A stretch of DNA of 64,000 nt from Lolium rigidum (taxonomy: Eukaryota; Streptophyta; Magnoliopsida; Poales; Poaceae). The notes under the pieces were generated by a model. That model was not told the DNA's origin, searched no databases, and saw nothing but the letters and a program-made list of their open reading frames with translations. Position 1 is the stretch's first letter. The number at the start of each line of letters is the position of its first letter. Of the stretch, positions 45,464-56,329 are shown one piece after another. Location: contig NC_061508.1 of assembly GCF_022539505.1 (NCBI RefSeq), positions 342,625,484-342,689,483 on the forward strand. Reading direction: 5' to 3'. The translations under genes were made by a program, and so were the position numbers.

Positions 45464-48400
45464 TGTAACGCCCCACTTTTGCAAACTTGTTTAATTGTCC
45501 TTATTGCAAAAATTAGGGGGAACAAAAACTTTTTCTAAAAGACTAATTAGATGAATTGCCTTGATCTATTTGTTGTGATGAATTGCCTTGATCTGTTGGT
45601 AGATGTATTGTCTTGATTGCTTGTTGAGTTTTGTCTTGAGCCACCTCAAAGAACAACACCTCTAGTGGTTAAACCAGCAACTCACCAAATAAAACACATG
45701 TGTGGCTTAGGAAAAATTGTTTTCCTTCTTACTACATCAAGCTCTTCTCCCGATGGCAACCTGAGTGTGCCACCTTAATTTTTCTCCTTATGGTGCAACC
45801 TAGCTCAATCATCCTTAATTCAAAACTTGGAATCATCTACCCCTAGCTACATGCCTCTCTTATACCCACTCATCCTTGTTTGTTTTGAGGCCATGTCGAC
45901 CATCTGTGTTGACAGGCTTAAAATGTCCAGACTTTGGCAGTTGATATCTAAGCAAACACCACTGTTATTGGTGATCTCAGTGCATGGATCCTATCTATGC
46001 AACACCCGCTTCAACCTCCACGTCTTGCATGTCTCAGTCAATCCTTGCAGCTCATATATTCAACTTGATCTTGTATCCTATTCAATGATTCAACACTAGA
46101 TCACTTCCTTCAATTTTACCTCTTGTTTTTATTCAAGTTTAATCTTCACAAAACCAAGAGCGGGAATGGTGGGTACATTTTGTAGCCATCATCTACCCTT
46201 GAGAACACTTCTCGCTAAATTAGTTTTCTCTCTCAAAAATCCTAATGATTTTCCTTCTCTAGTTTTGATCACTAAACTACTTCTAATTCTACAAAATCTT
46301 TTCAAGATATTTCTTCAAGGAAAACAAGGAACTGAAATGGGTTTTGTTTTTATCCCATTTCTACCAAGTACTGATTTCTAAAACATTATTTTCTATCTTG
46401 CTTTGTTTTCAGCAAAAGTCTTGTTTATGATACCTATACCATTTCTTGTTTTCCCTCTTGCTTATTTTTACATTGGAGAAAAACTCTACTTTACTAGAGA
46501 AAGTAAGTAGAATATTTTGAACCCCTATGTTCCAACTAGTTTATCTCAACACTTTCAAATTTCATTCCACTTGAGTTCATTCCCAATTGTCCCTAGACAA
46601 TTGAGGTGTTCCATATACCTTTCAAATAAATCCTTCTCAAATGGCAACTCTTGCACATCTCTGATCCACCACATTGTATCCCCTTCATCCTCCAATTTTT
46701 GATCAAATGGATGATCATTTGATACTTTCAAACCACTCCCAATTGACCTCTCCTTTGTAGAGCAACTTATATTTCATCATACCTATCTCACTCCTCTATT
46801 CTTTTCCATCATCATCTTGACTTCATGAATTGATGATTTCTGTCAATATATCCATCCTTGTGAGTATTTGGATACTTCACTCACCATCTCTCCTAATCTT
46901 GTTCTACCCTTACCTAAACCACTATCACCATCCCATCTACCTTGACATGCTCATGCATTGTTGCATGTGGTCAATCTCAATCCTTCCAAAATTGAACTCA
47001 AATAAAAACTTCTAATCATCAAATATACCTTTGGGTCTATTTTTCATCTTATGTTTGTCCCAGCCATAGTGGTAACAATTATCCTTGGAGTGCATATCAC
47101 CTCACACTTATTTTTATCTATATGTATCTACTCCTATACTTATCATCATCCCAATCACTCATGGACATTATCTCCTCAACATCATGTTTTGGCCTATACA
47201 CATTGATGTTGTGCTCTCTCACATTGCTCACTTGTGCTTGGCAAGAATGGAGCCGGCCATGACAATTTCGGCCAGCCATGTTTCTCCTCACTTTCTTCCT
47301 CCACAAGCCTTGCCTCCCAACTAACCCAACAATTAAATGGGCAGCCACCCACCTCCACCAATCAAAGAGGAGGCAGCCAACCCTCTCCCTCTATAAATAG
47401 AGCTTGGCCGGCCACCTCCTCCCCATTTGCTCATTTTCTACACTCTCCACTCCTTCCTCCACTCTAGCCACTCACTCCCCTTCTTCTCTCCCACGAGCTG
47501 CTGCTCCTCCCAAGCTCCATGGCCGGCCATGGCCATGAAAACCGGCCAAGATGCTGCTCCCCTCCTCCCTCAAGTTTCCCCTCACCATGAGAGCATCTCT
47601 CTCACTCTCTTCTCCCCTAATCTTTGATGAATCCAGCTCCTTTTCTCTTCTCCCCTCTCACAAGATTGGATCTTGATGCAGGTGCATGTTGGTCCAAGCA
47701 TGGAGAAGGTTGAGCAATCCTCAGATCTGAAACTCTTGACCAAAGTTCGTCCAAAACCTTGCAGTAATTTCTGCTATCTTGCTGTTTCAGATTCTGGTAC
47801 GATTTTGTAAAATCCGTCAAAACTCGTGTGCAGGTCCAAATCGAGCGATTCAAAGTTCCAAAGATAGGTATCGAAAATATCTACAACTTGGCGTTGGTCT
47901 CATCTTCAAATTAGTTACGGATTTTGCATGGTAAATAAAGTTCTGCAAACATGCAGAATCACTGTTTGTTAGATTTCTTCCGTTTTACAAAACCTTTTTG
48001 AGCAAACTCAACTGTGGGTAAAAGACCTCTCCAGTACCTTCATTTTTGCATTGGTTTCACTTCGAATGACCTCCTGAAATTGAAATGGTTCACAGATCAA
48101 GATCTGGTGAGATCTGACCTTGTCGAATTAAACCAGGAGTTTGGAGACCAATTTTTGAATGAAACCAACTGGGTAAGAACCACCTATTCAATACCTTCCA
48201 GATGCAGCAGAACTCATATTTGTGTGATTTGTGTATGATTTTTGGTGAATTAAACTTCTTCTGTGTGTTCTGCAGACATGGCTGATAGCTTTTAAATCAT
48301 CAAAAATCCATTTTTGAACCAAATTGAGTGATTCCAATTTTGTAGAACTGCTGGATGTTTTCTTAATCATCTCAAAGAAGTTTCAAACCTTTATCTGTTC

Positions 48401-51400
48401 TGTAACTCCAGAGAGAAAGCAAATGGTACAGACATGCAGTAAACTTGTAAATCCATTTGTGAGTGTTTCAAAAACCATTTGAACCCAAATCCAATTGTGT
48501 GTGAATCTCTGTTTAAATATCTTTCAAATGCAAGTGGCCTCATATTTTTAGGATTTTTCTACGATTTATGGCTTACAGATCTTGTTTTCTGTACAGTCAG
48601 ATTCAAAGAAATTCCTAAAATTGTAGGTTTAATATCTTTGGGTGATTCCAATTGGGTTAGTCTTGTATTAGTACTGGATATCTAGGAAAAATATTATTAG
48701 TCTTTGTTCATACATATTTGTTGCTGTTAGTAATGTTTATGTGTGACATGCATTGTTGAAGCAAAACTTTTCGGTTTATTTAAAACCCTTGACCAACTCT
48801 TTTTAGTAGAGGTGGGCAACCTTTGTTTTATGCTTGCAAAACAAAACCTCTGCAACTTAACATTTGTTCTTTTGCTTAGCTTGAGTTTTCTAATGGTGTG
48901 GTATCTTGCTTGCTTCCTATTTTTGTATAGTGTTAAGTGAGCAAATTAAATTAGGAAAACTGATTTCTACTTTTCCAAAAATGTTTGAAATTATGTTGTG
49001 AATGTTTGTGATGCCAAACTAATGCTCTTGTCCTCTTCATGATGTTATCTACCAGGGGATAATTGGTTTATACCATGGTGATAGCCGAGAGAGGCAATTG
49101 CTAAGTTATGATGCACTCATGCCTCTACTAGGTAAATAAATGGGGTTTTCTAAATTGAAACTCTTAAAGTTGTTTTGTGGTATCTATAAGTCCTTAGTAT
49201 GTTATACCTTGGCTGCATGGTTAGTTGTTGATTGTTGAATGTTGTCTTGTTGATGCAATGTGATTGATTGTGTTCCTTTTATATTTTCCGGCGATGGATG
49301 CGAACTATTCCGGAGGAGAAGAAGAAGAGGAATCGGACGAGGATTTTATTTATGTTGTTGGGATTCTTATATTGATGGAGTTGAAGAATTCCAGGGACAA
49401 ATAAGCCAAGGCAAGCCATCTTTGAACTTTGAATGATGTGGTGTTGGATGTCAATTTTTGATGTCCCTAAGCATCTTATCCCTTATGTGATGTTCTCTCT
49501 ATGTTGGTCTATGTATGGATGTAATTGGAGTATTTCCTTGTGGTGGTCTTTCACCTTTGTTCACATGTTGGAGGGATGCACGGTATCACGGCCGTGCTAC
49601 TCCCTTGGGTCCACTTGTGTGCTCAACATGAGCATGTCATTTCCAAAATAGAGTCTTACACCACACCCCCACCTTGTTGAGTCTAGAAGTATCAAGGTCA
49701 TGAAGCTTGGTGTAATTCTCAACTTGAGAGAAGTATGCCGTGGACCCTCATGAATGATGGATGGGTAGAATACCTACACCACCAAAGTTTTATAGTAGCA
49801 CCACAAATCTGAAAGTTTGATCCACCTTATTTTATCATCTTACATGCTTACCTTAAGCAAGTAGGATCCTCTTTATGCCACTCACATATACTCTCATGGC
49901 ATGATGACCTTCATCTCGGCCATGGTGTTGTATTAGTTCCTTCTCATGAAACTATAGGTTGGGAACCCCTCAAGGTTTACCTTGTTGTAAATGTTTATGA
50001 AAACCTTGGGTGAGTTAACCCAAGTGTATGGTTTATGAAAGCAAAGGATCTTGATAAAGATGTTTGGAAAAGAGGTGTATGGAGGTTGGTTGAACAACCG
50101 AGGTGTTGTGGGAAAAAGAAATGGTTTCTAAAAAGGAGCACTGCGTATAAGTGTACACCAGCCCAACTTTTATCGCGCAACCACTATACCCTGGTGTGGG
50201 ACGGGGCTTAGCCCGTAGTTTGTTGAAGCTGACAGGAGCACCCTTCACAACTTTCTAGGGAGGGTCATGACGACCCCCGACGTCGGGTTGCGCTCTGGAG
50301 GAGGCAATACACTGTATTAACTGATAGCCGGACGATTACTGAGGGTCTTCTGTCATGGCGCCGGAGATACGCTCAAAAGGAGGTATGCTGCCGGGGTGCC
50401 GGGTAGGGGTAAGCCCGCAGGGAAGGACTCGTGCCAGTGGAGATGGGTGAAAGGTTATGTCCGGGTATCCGTCGTGGCATATGTTGTTATGCGGGGATGA
50501 TGCCCACACGATAGGTATCCGGATAGTTGTGGGGAAAGTGTGCAAACTCTGCAGAGTTAAATCTATTCGAATAGCCGCGTCCGCGGTCATGGACGGGTTG
50601 CAAAGGTCTACCTTTACTGGGGCTTGAGTTTTGTTTTGATAAATACTTTGCAAAGAAAGTGTTGTGTTTATGTGTACCGGAAGGGTACGGAAAAAGGGCG
50701 TGTGCTGACCATTTGGAGATGGTCGTGGAAAAATGGAGGCTAAGTGGGGAACTCTTTCCTAAATGTTTCTTGAAGGGGAACTCTTTTTTAACAAAGATAT
50801 AGAGATGTCATAGATATCTTTTGAAGTATCTTCTTCAATAAAGATATAGATATGTCATAGAACTTCCTAAGCGTCCCCATCAATTGAGATGGCGGCATGC
50901 TACTCTTCCTCCTAGAAGGTTAGCTAGTTGTCCCCAAATCACCATAGTGTCCGCATCACTTGAGATGCCGGCATGCTATATCCACAAGAGAAACTGACGC
51001 TCTTGTGCATGCTATATCCACGAGAGAAACTATGTCTCATCCACATGCTATATCCACAAGAGAAACTGATTCTCTTCCTCATGCTATTTCCACTGGAGAA
51101 AATAGCTCTTCCTTCGTGTCTTCTTAGATTAGCACTTGTCATCTTGCACTCTTGCAAAGTACCTTTCTTGATGGTTTGCGAGTACAATTCCAAATGTACT
51201 CACGGCTTTGTCCCTGGCTATTTACTTGGCCAGACTTGGAGGAACACGATGGATGAAGAAGGAGTTGGCAACATCTATGCGAGCTAGGAACGTCTTCCCG
51301 ATCGGCTGCTCGTAGGGTTATGGCGGATGACTTGGGTACTGCGCTGCTGAAGTGATGATGCTACTCTGATGTTTAGTTAGGCCCTTCGAGGCTATTATGT

Positions 51401-51562
51401 AAGTATTGGTCGTGTGACCATGTTGTAATTTTCTTATTCCGCTTTGTAATGGATGGTGTAATTTGGTATCAGTTCAGTTATGTGTTCACGACGCACTGAT
51501 CATGGGATCGTGAACTGTATACATAAGAGGGAATTTCGGACAGCTAGTCCGGGGTCCCCACA
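45464..51562 (+). repeat. LARD 3' LTR (6.1 kb)
   Basis: TGTAACGCCCC...CCCCACA. Position here equals position in the 5' LTR plus about 8665. Nearly identical to the 5' LTR over kilobase stretches but clearly diverged in several patches. TATA box at 47392-47400. Confidence 0.95.
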
Positions 51563-51567
51563 ATAGT

Positions 51568-53083
51568 GCCACCCGGAGTTTTTATTGATCCACCCTTAGG
51601 GTGCAGCCCTCGTTGATACCTACAGATCACCTCTCTATTTGTGATATGGTGCTTATCACCTTGTCATCCTTGTCGCCACTTTTCGAAGAAGAATTGGACT
51701 ATAGGTTGGGAGCCCTGGAAAAATGGTTATGAAAATGTTTTCCTGAAAAGGAGCTTTTCGAAAACCTTGGAATGGGGTAGCCCTGCCCAAGTGTGGTTTA
51801 TCAAAAGGCAAAAGTTTCTAAAAAGAAGATTTGCTGGAGGCAAGTGGAGGAAAGAAAATATTTTCGAAAACATTAGCGCCTAAGTACTCACCCGGACTGA
51901 AAGACAGTGCAACCACATTACCCCAAAGTGGGCACGGGGCGTAGCGTAGTAGTTTGTCTCGCCTTAGTTTGAGTCCTGCAAATGTAGTGGCAGTCCGACC
52001 ATGGACGCTTCGACCGGGGTTCTTCCCATGAGAAGGGACGCGGGGTACAACCTATGAGCTCCCATTGAATAATGCCCCGCAGTTGGTCGCGACATTCCAG
52101 AGGGTCGAGCTGGTCGGGGAATTTGCTACTCCTGGGTAAACGACCCCTCGGACTCTGGTGTTGGGAGGTACAACTCTAGGAGGCATGTCTTAGGCTAAGG
52201 CGAGCAGACGAAAAACTACGATCGGGTATTTGTCGTGGCATATGTCATTATGCAGGGATGATGCCCACACGATGAGTATTCGAATCTTGTGGGGAAAGTG
52301 TACAACCTCTGCAGAGTGAAAACTATCGAATAGCCGTGTCCGCGGTTATGGACGGTCGGGAAGGCTGTTGCTTAGCCTGAAGAGTTTTTGTTTTACAAAA
52401 GTTTTTTCTCAAATATTGTTTTGGGAAAGTGATGCCGTGGGATCAGGTGGAAAGTGTACCTGGGAGGTACGGTGGAAAGCTGAAATGTTTTGTGTTGGCC
52501 ATATGAGATGGCCGGGAAAGAAATCGGGTCACCCTTACCTATTAGTCTGCAAATAAAATGGTTTACAACAAAGTTTTTCAACAACAATATGAAGATGTCA
52601 TACTCTCTAGAGGAACCACCTCTCGCTCCTTGTCTCCCTAGTTTAGTGCCTGTTCCTTGCTACTGCCATATTGCATATCCTTTACTTCTCTCTAAGGTGG
52701 TTTGCGAGTACATTCAAACGTACTCATTGGCATTGTTGTCCTGGCTATTTACTTAGCCAGACTTTGAAGAGGAGTACTACGAAGAAGAGGAGTACGACGC
52801 CGAAGACGCGAACTAGGTCGCTCTCCGAGTCAGCCGCCTGTAGGGTAAAGGCCTGACGTGGGGTTCCACCGCTGTTTGAAGTAAAATAATTTTCGCTGCT
52901 GTTTGTTGAACTTCGGCCTTGATGGCCTATGATGTAAGACTTCCGTATTAATGTTATTTTGGTACTGTAATGGATGATGTAATCTGGTATCAGTTCGGTT
53001 ATGTATTCACGATGGAATAATCTTGGGATCGTGAAATTGTATGCATAACAGGAGTTCTGGACTGGTAAGTCCGGGGCCCCACA
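51568..53083 (+). repeat. Tekay-1 3' LTR, second part
   Basis: Continues the LTR interrupted at 36798 and corresponds to about 26157-27689 of the 5' LTR. It lacks about 21 bp near 52040 that sit between short GACGC/TACGC-like repeats in the 5' copy. Ends CCCCACA, followed by CTTCT (53084-53088). Confidence 0.95.
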
Positions 53084-53196
53084 CTTCTCATATTCATTGT
53101 TACATGGTCGAGATATAAAGGTATTTTACGCACTGGTTTAATACTCAACTGCTTACATCCATGTTTGTTTGCAGTTTTTTTTGACACCTCTTAATG

Positions 53197-53280
53197 CTCC
53201 CTCCGATCCATTTTTTTTTTGAGATACTGTTAGTTGTAGAGATATCCATTTTATCATCAAGTAATGAGGATCAGATGGAG
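53197..53280. mobile_element. Stowaway-like MITE, about 84 bp
   Basis: Begins CTCCCTCCGATCCA and ends GGATCAGATGGAG followed by TA, an imperfect terminal inverted repeat of the grass Stowaway (Tc1/mariner) type. The 5' TA is not clean (TAATG). No coding capacity. Confidence 0.55.
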
Positions 53281-54468
53281 TATCGTTTTCATTTTACCAA
53301 AATAAATGGATATACTGTATAGTACAACGTAGCCTGAGGCCCTTAGCTCTGAATGCAGTTTCTGTGTGCACACTGATCGGATCATAACCCACACGACCTG
53401 TCTCACTGGTATGTAGGTCCGGGCCCCACCAGATACTGATAAAGCCCAGTGACCCGCCGGATGAAGTTTTCTGTGTGGATTCATGCGTACCTGGCTTCGT
53501 TCCTCCAAGAAACGCGCATTTTTTTTGACCGGGGGGACACGCGCATTTATTCCCTTGCCGATGTATCATTCTCGGTTTCTCACAGCCCCCTCATGTTCAG
53601 ATCTCCCCGGATCCCTCGCCGTCCATCTCCCCTGAGTCCTCTCCCTACACCACCGGTGTCCACCACCGCTCGGACTACGCGGCTTGGACTCCGTCCTCTA
53701 CGGATGCGGCGACGTCGCACCTAAAAACTCCACTAAGGCGGCGCGGCATCCCCGATTCTCTCGGTCCATGGCTGCAATGGCGGTATGTTTCCCCCGAATC
53801 ACTAGCGTTGCCGGTCACATCTTTATTATATCTAAGCTGTATTGACGGTTGCTTAGCATTGTTTGATATAGACTATTTCTCTCATCCAGTGTATATATTA
53901 ATCCTCTGGTAAAGACTCGGGCTACACATGCACGCATGCTAGCTAGGTTGGGACTGGATCTAATGTGTGCAATAATAATCGTTCAAATATGATATTGGTC
54001 AATCCACGGCCGATAATCACATATGAGGACACCGAGCATGCATGTCTGGCTTATGGACTCTTTAGGCCGACGCTGATTTTTTTTTGTTTGCTTGGTCGAT
54101 CCAGTACCGGCGGATGATGAACTGCAAATGCATTACTCGATGCTAGACCTAGCCAGCAAGCATGCATGGCTCATGCTAGCTTGATTTCTATTCTCATAGC
54201 TACTATTTATATCGATTTGGCTTCGCGATACAATGATACACTATGCTGAATAATTTGATGATACAAGGTTGTACATATCATCCTAGCTAGATTCGAAGCT
54301 TATTGTTCGGACCGTGTGTTCGATAAGAACAATGATCCGCTGACTTTGCTAGGTGCCTTTGATTATGCATTTGCTTGGAATTACGGTCAGAAGCTAGAGG
54401 CATTATCTAATTGAGGCGTCTTTTTTGCAGTGTTCAAACAAGAAGCTCAAGCTTGGAGAGAGCTTATC
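53281..54468 (+). other. 5' region of the second B3 gene, possible first exon and intron
   Basis: 53440-53760 is GC-richer and looks like a promoter/5'-UTR stretch. An ATG at 53768 (ATGGCTGCAATGGCG) runs straight into a donor-like GTATGT at 53783. A good acceptor TTTTTTGCAG ends at 54430. Joining them gives the wrong phase for the B3 frame, so this exon may be non-coding, mutated or misassigned. The rest is AT-rich intron-like DNA. Confidence 0.35.
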
Positions 54469-54897
54469 ATGGAAGGAGACATCTGTAGAGCCAGCCCCGA
54501 AGTGTGCAAGGTGTTTAGGCGCATCGATGAGGAGAATACCGCCGACAGCCTTCGCAAGGTACTATGTACATCGGAGTTAGAGGTGATTACCATCCCTGGC
54601 CGTGTTCTACCCTGGTTTTACGGTGGGTGTCCAGAGTCCATCAACCTGAAGATCTCCACTGCATGCACCTGGATTGTGGACCTGAAGCAACAAGATGGCA
54701 ATGTTTTAATGGACGCGGGATGGCCAGAGTTTGTCAAAGCACATGACTTGAATGTAGGATACCTCCTGACCTTCAAGAAGATTGACACCAAATCATTGCA
54801 GGTGCTCATATTTGGCTACAATTGCTGTGAGAAGGTTATATGGTGTTCAGGTTATCACCCATCGCTGGGGCAACAAAATGAATCACAGCTGTATTAA
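54469..54897 (+). CDS. B3-domain (REM-like) DNA-binding protein
   Basis: 142 codons from ATG 54469 (MEGDICRASPEVCKVFRRID); the frame is open back to the acceptor at 54430, so more N-terminal residues may come from an upstream exon. Residues about 33-130 have the B3 pattern: ELEVITIPGRVLPWF, INLKIS, WIVDLKQQDG, then GWPEFVKAHDLNVGYLLTFKK and LQVLIFGYN. The fold binds DNA in plant transcription factors. It lies 30 kb from the B3 gene at 21283 but only about 1.9 kb once Tekay-1 is removed, so the two were probably tandem neighbours, as is usual for grass REM genes. They are well diverged. An intact product depends on the unresolved first exon. Confidence 0.65.
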   Translation: MEGDICRASPEVCKVFRRIDEENTADSLRKVLCTSELEVITIPGRVLPWFYGGCPESINLKISTACTWIVDLKQQDGNVLMDAGWPEFVKAHDLNVGYLLTFKKIDTKSLQVLIFGYNCCEKVIWCSGYHPSLGQQNESQLY

Positions 54898-54979
54898 GTT
54901 GTCTTACAAATGTTCTGTAGAGAGAGCTGGTCTATAATAGTATAATGATGCATTGTGGTGAACATGATGGTACCATTAC

Positions 54980-55299
54980 TGGATTAGTGGATTGCCTAGC
55001 CCTTTCCATTAGTTCGGACTTTTGGTTGTGTTGGCTTGTGTATGAAGCTTGGCATGGTATCAGAGCCCAGGGTATCGAGTTCGAGACCTGGCTTCCGTAA
55101 TTTATCCTAAAAATTGGTGCTGCCCTCCGTTGCCCTCCTCGGAGTCCACGTATATGCCTCTTGAGAGTCTCCTTGTGTTGACCTCTTCCCTTCTTCCGGT
55201 CACACGTGAGGAGGGGTGTTGAGATGTATAAGTGGATTGCCTAGCCCTTTCCATCGCTTCTGACTTTTGGTTGCGTTGGCTAGTGCATGAAGCTTGACA
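54980..55299 (+). mobile_element. TRIM/SMART-like miniature LTR retrotransposon, 320 bp
   Basis: Two 75-bp direct repeats (54980-55054 and 55225-55299), each TG...CA with the core AGTGGATTGCCTAGCCCTTT. A perfect tRNA-iMet PBS TGGTATCAGAGC (55055-55066) directly follows the left repeat and a purine-rich GTGAGGAGGGGTGTTGAGA (55206-55224) directly precedes the right one. The 170-bp interior has no ORF. Flanks ATTAC and AACCT do not match, so the target duplication is lost or one end is mis-set. Confidence 0.8.
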
Positions 55300-56329
55300 A
55301 ACCTTATTTATATATACAGCTCTCTAGTTGTACTATTAATTATTATGTGCTTATGTTGGCTGGATTGTGATGAACATGAGATGTTATGTTGTTTCCGTAA
55401 AGAAAAAACGTGATGTTTTTTCGAATCCTGCGCTGGATATGTTTTGCACAAACTAGTGAAGTGCCCGCTGACAAAACATATTATGTGCAAATAGGCAACC
55501 CTCAGTAACGATCATGGGTTCAAGCGTCCAGGATCCAGTGCCTTGACATCAGCAAGCACAGATGAACAGTTGGTTGACTTGTAGATTTGGACGTTGGATC
55601 GAAAATAGAAGGATAAGAACTAAGTACTGTAGCATGTAGCATATGTACTGTTCATGGTATCATTCCAGGTTCAAGTGCTACCCCATGTAGCACCACTTTG
55701 TTTTTTGGGGTTAGCCCAGACAACCTTCCCAATAAAAAAAAGTACTACCTTCCCTGCATGGGCCAATTGTTTGTACTTTTGGGTTGCCGCCGGCCATGTA
55801 CATGGTGATTGCTGTCAGCCTGCTTACTTCGCTGATAACATTCCAAAAACATTTAATGGGCCTCCGACTCATGCCATTGGGGCCCTTCCTAATTTAAACA
55901 CGGAGATCCTATGATTGGCCCTCAAGAAACCGAGATTCTACATATAAAGTTATTTTTATTTCGCATCAATTATGATTATGATTCTTTTTAAATGCGCATA
56001 GCCAGTATGCGCATCTACATGGGATCTATATTTTGATATATTCATATAGTCAATTTCAAAATTTTCATAAATTATTTAAAGTTCCAAGATTTATTCTATC
56101 AGTTTTGCAAGATCTTTGAGTGTATTTGTAGTTTAAAAAAATGACAAACCTCTTCATCGATTGTTGTTAACAAGTGTAGTGTTGTGAACCCAAAATATAT
56201 TACATACTTCCTCGTAGATCAAATTTGAACTAATTAAGTTGAACTAAAACCTGGATCAACAGTTAGTATGGATTAGGTGCATGGAGTACGAAAAACAAAT
56301 GAATAGGCAATATTTCAGTTTTTCCTTCA
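55300..56329. other. AT-rich spacer, no gene
   Basis: No convincing ORF. ACTAGTGAAGTGCCCGC at about 55453 resembles the reversed 3' end of cereal Helitrons, but the diagnostic hairpin is not clear. No CACTA 5' terminus (CACTACAAGAAA) was found here. Confidence 0.4.

Larger units (their letters stand above)
36799..51562 (+). mobile_element. LARD-like non-autonomous LTR retrotransposon (14.76 kb)
   Basis: Two LTRs of 6101 and 6099 bp (36799-42899, 45464-51562) flank an internal domain of 2564 bp. Target duplication ATAGT at 36794-36798 and 51563-51567, inside the Tekay-1 3' LTR. No gag, protease, RT, RNase H or integrase motif occurs in the interior. Very long LTRs with a short non-coding interior define LARDs. 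About 60 bp around the PBS, the PPT context and the distal LTR are similar to Tekay-1, so Tekay proteins are the likely source of mobilisation; that is inference. The flanking Tekay LTR resumes at 51568. Confidence 0.93.
22978..53083 (+). mobile_element. Tekay-1: complete chromoviral Gypsy element with nested LARD
   Basis: Bounded by TGTAACAACCC at 22978 and CCCCACA at 53083, with target duplication CTTCT (22973-22977 and 53084-53088). Without the nested 36799-51562 insertion it is about 15.3 kb: 5' LTR, tRNA-iMet PBS, ORF0, gag, protease, RT, RNase H, integrase with chromodomain, PPT, 3' LTR. The C-terminal chromodomain and gag-pol order place it in the Tekay/Del chromoviruses. By eye the LTRs differ by about 2.6% in a 500-bp sample (24000-24500). 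Frameshifts and stops in ORF0, gag and the protease-RT junction make this copy non-autonomous now. Confidence 0.95.

Noticed and set aside
55070..55110. GTTCGAGACC-like box B suggesting a SINE or tRNA gene
   Set aside because: It lies just after the PBS of the TRIM element; no box A and no clover-leaf.
55453..55470. ACTAGTGAAGTGCCCGC as a Helitron 3' end
   Set aside because: Similar to reversed cereal Helitron ends, but without a clear stem-loop and no matching 5' end in the right orientation.
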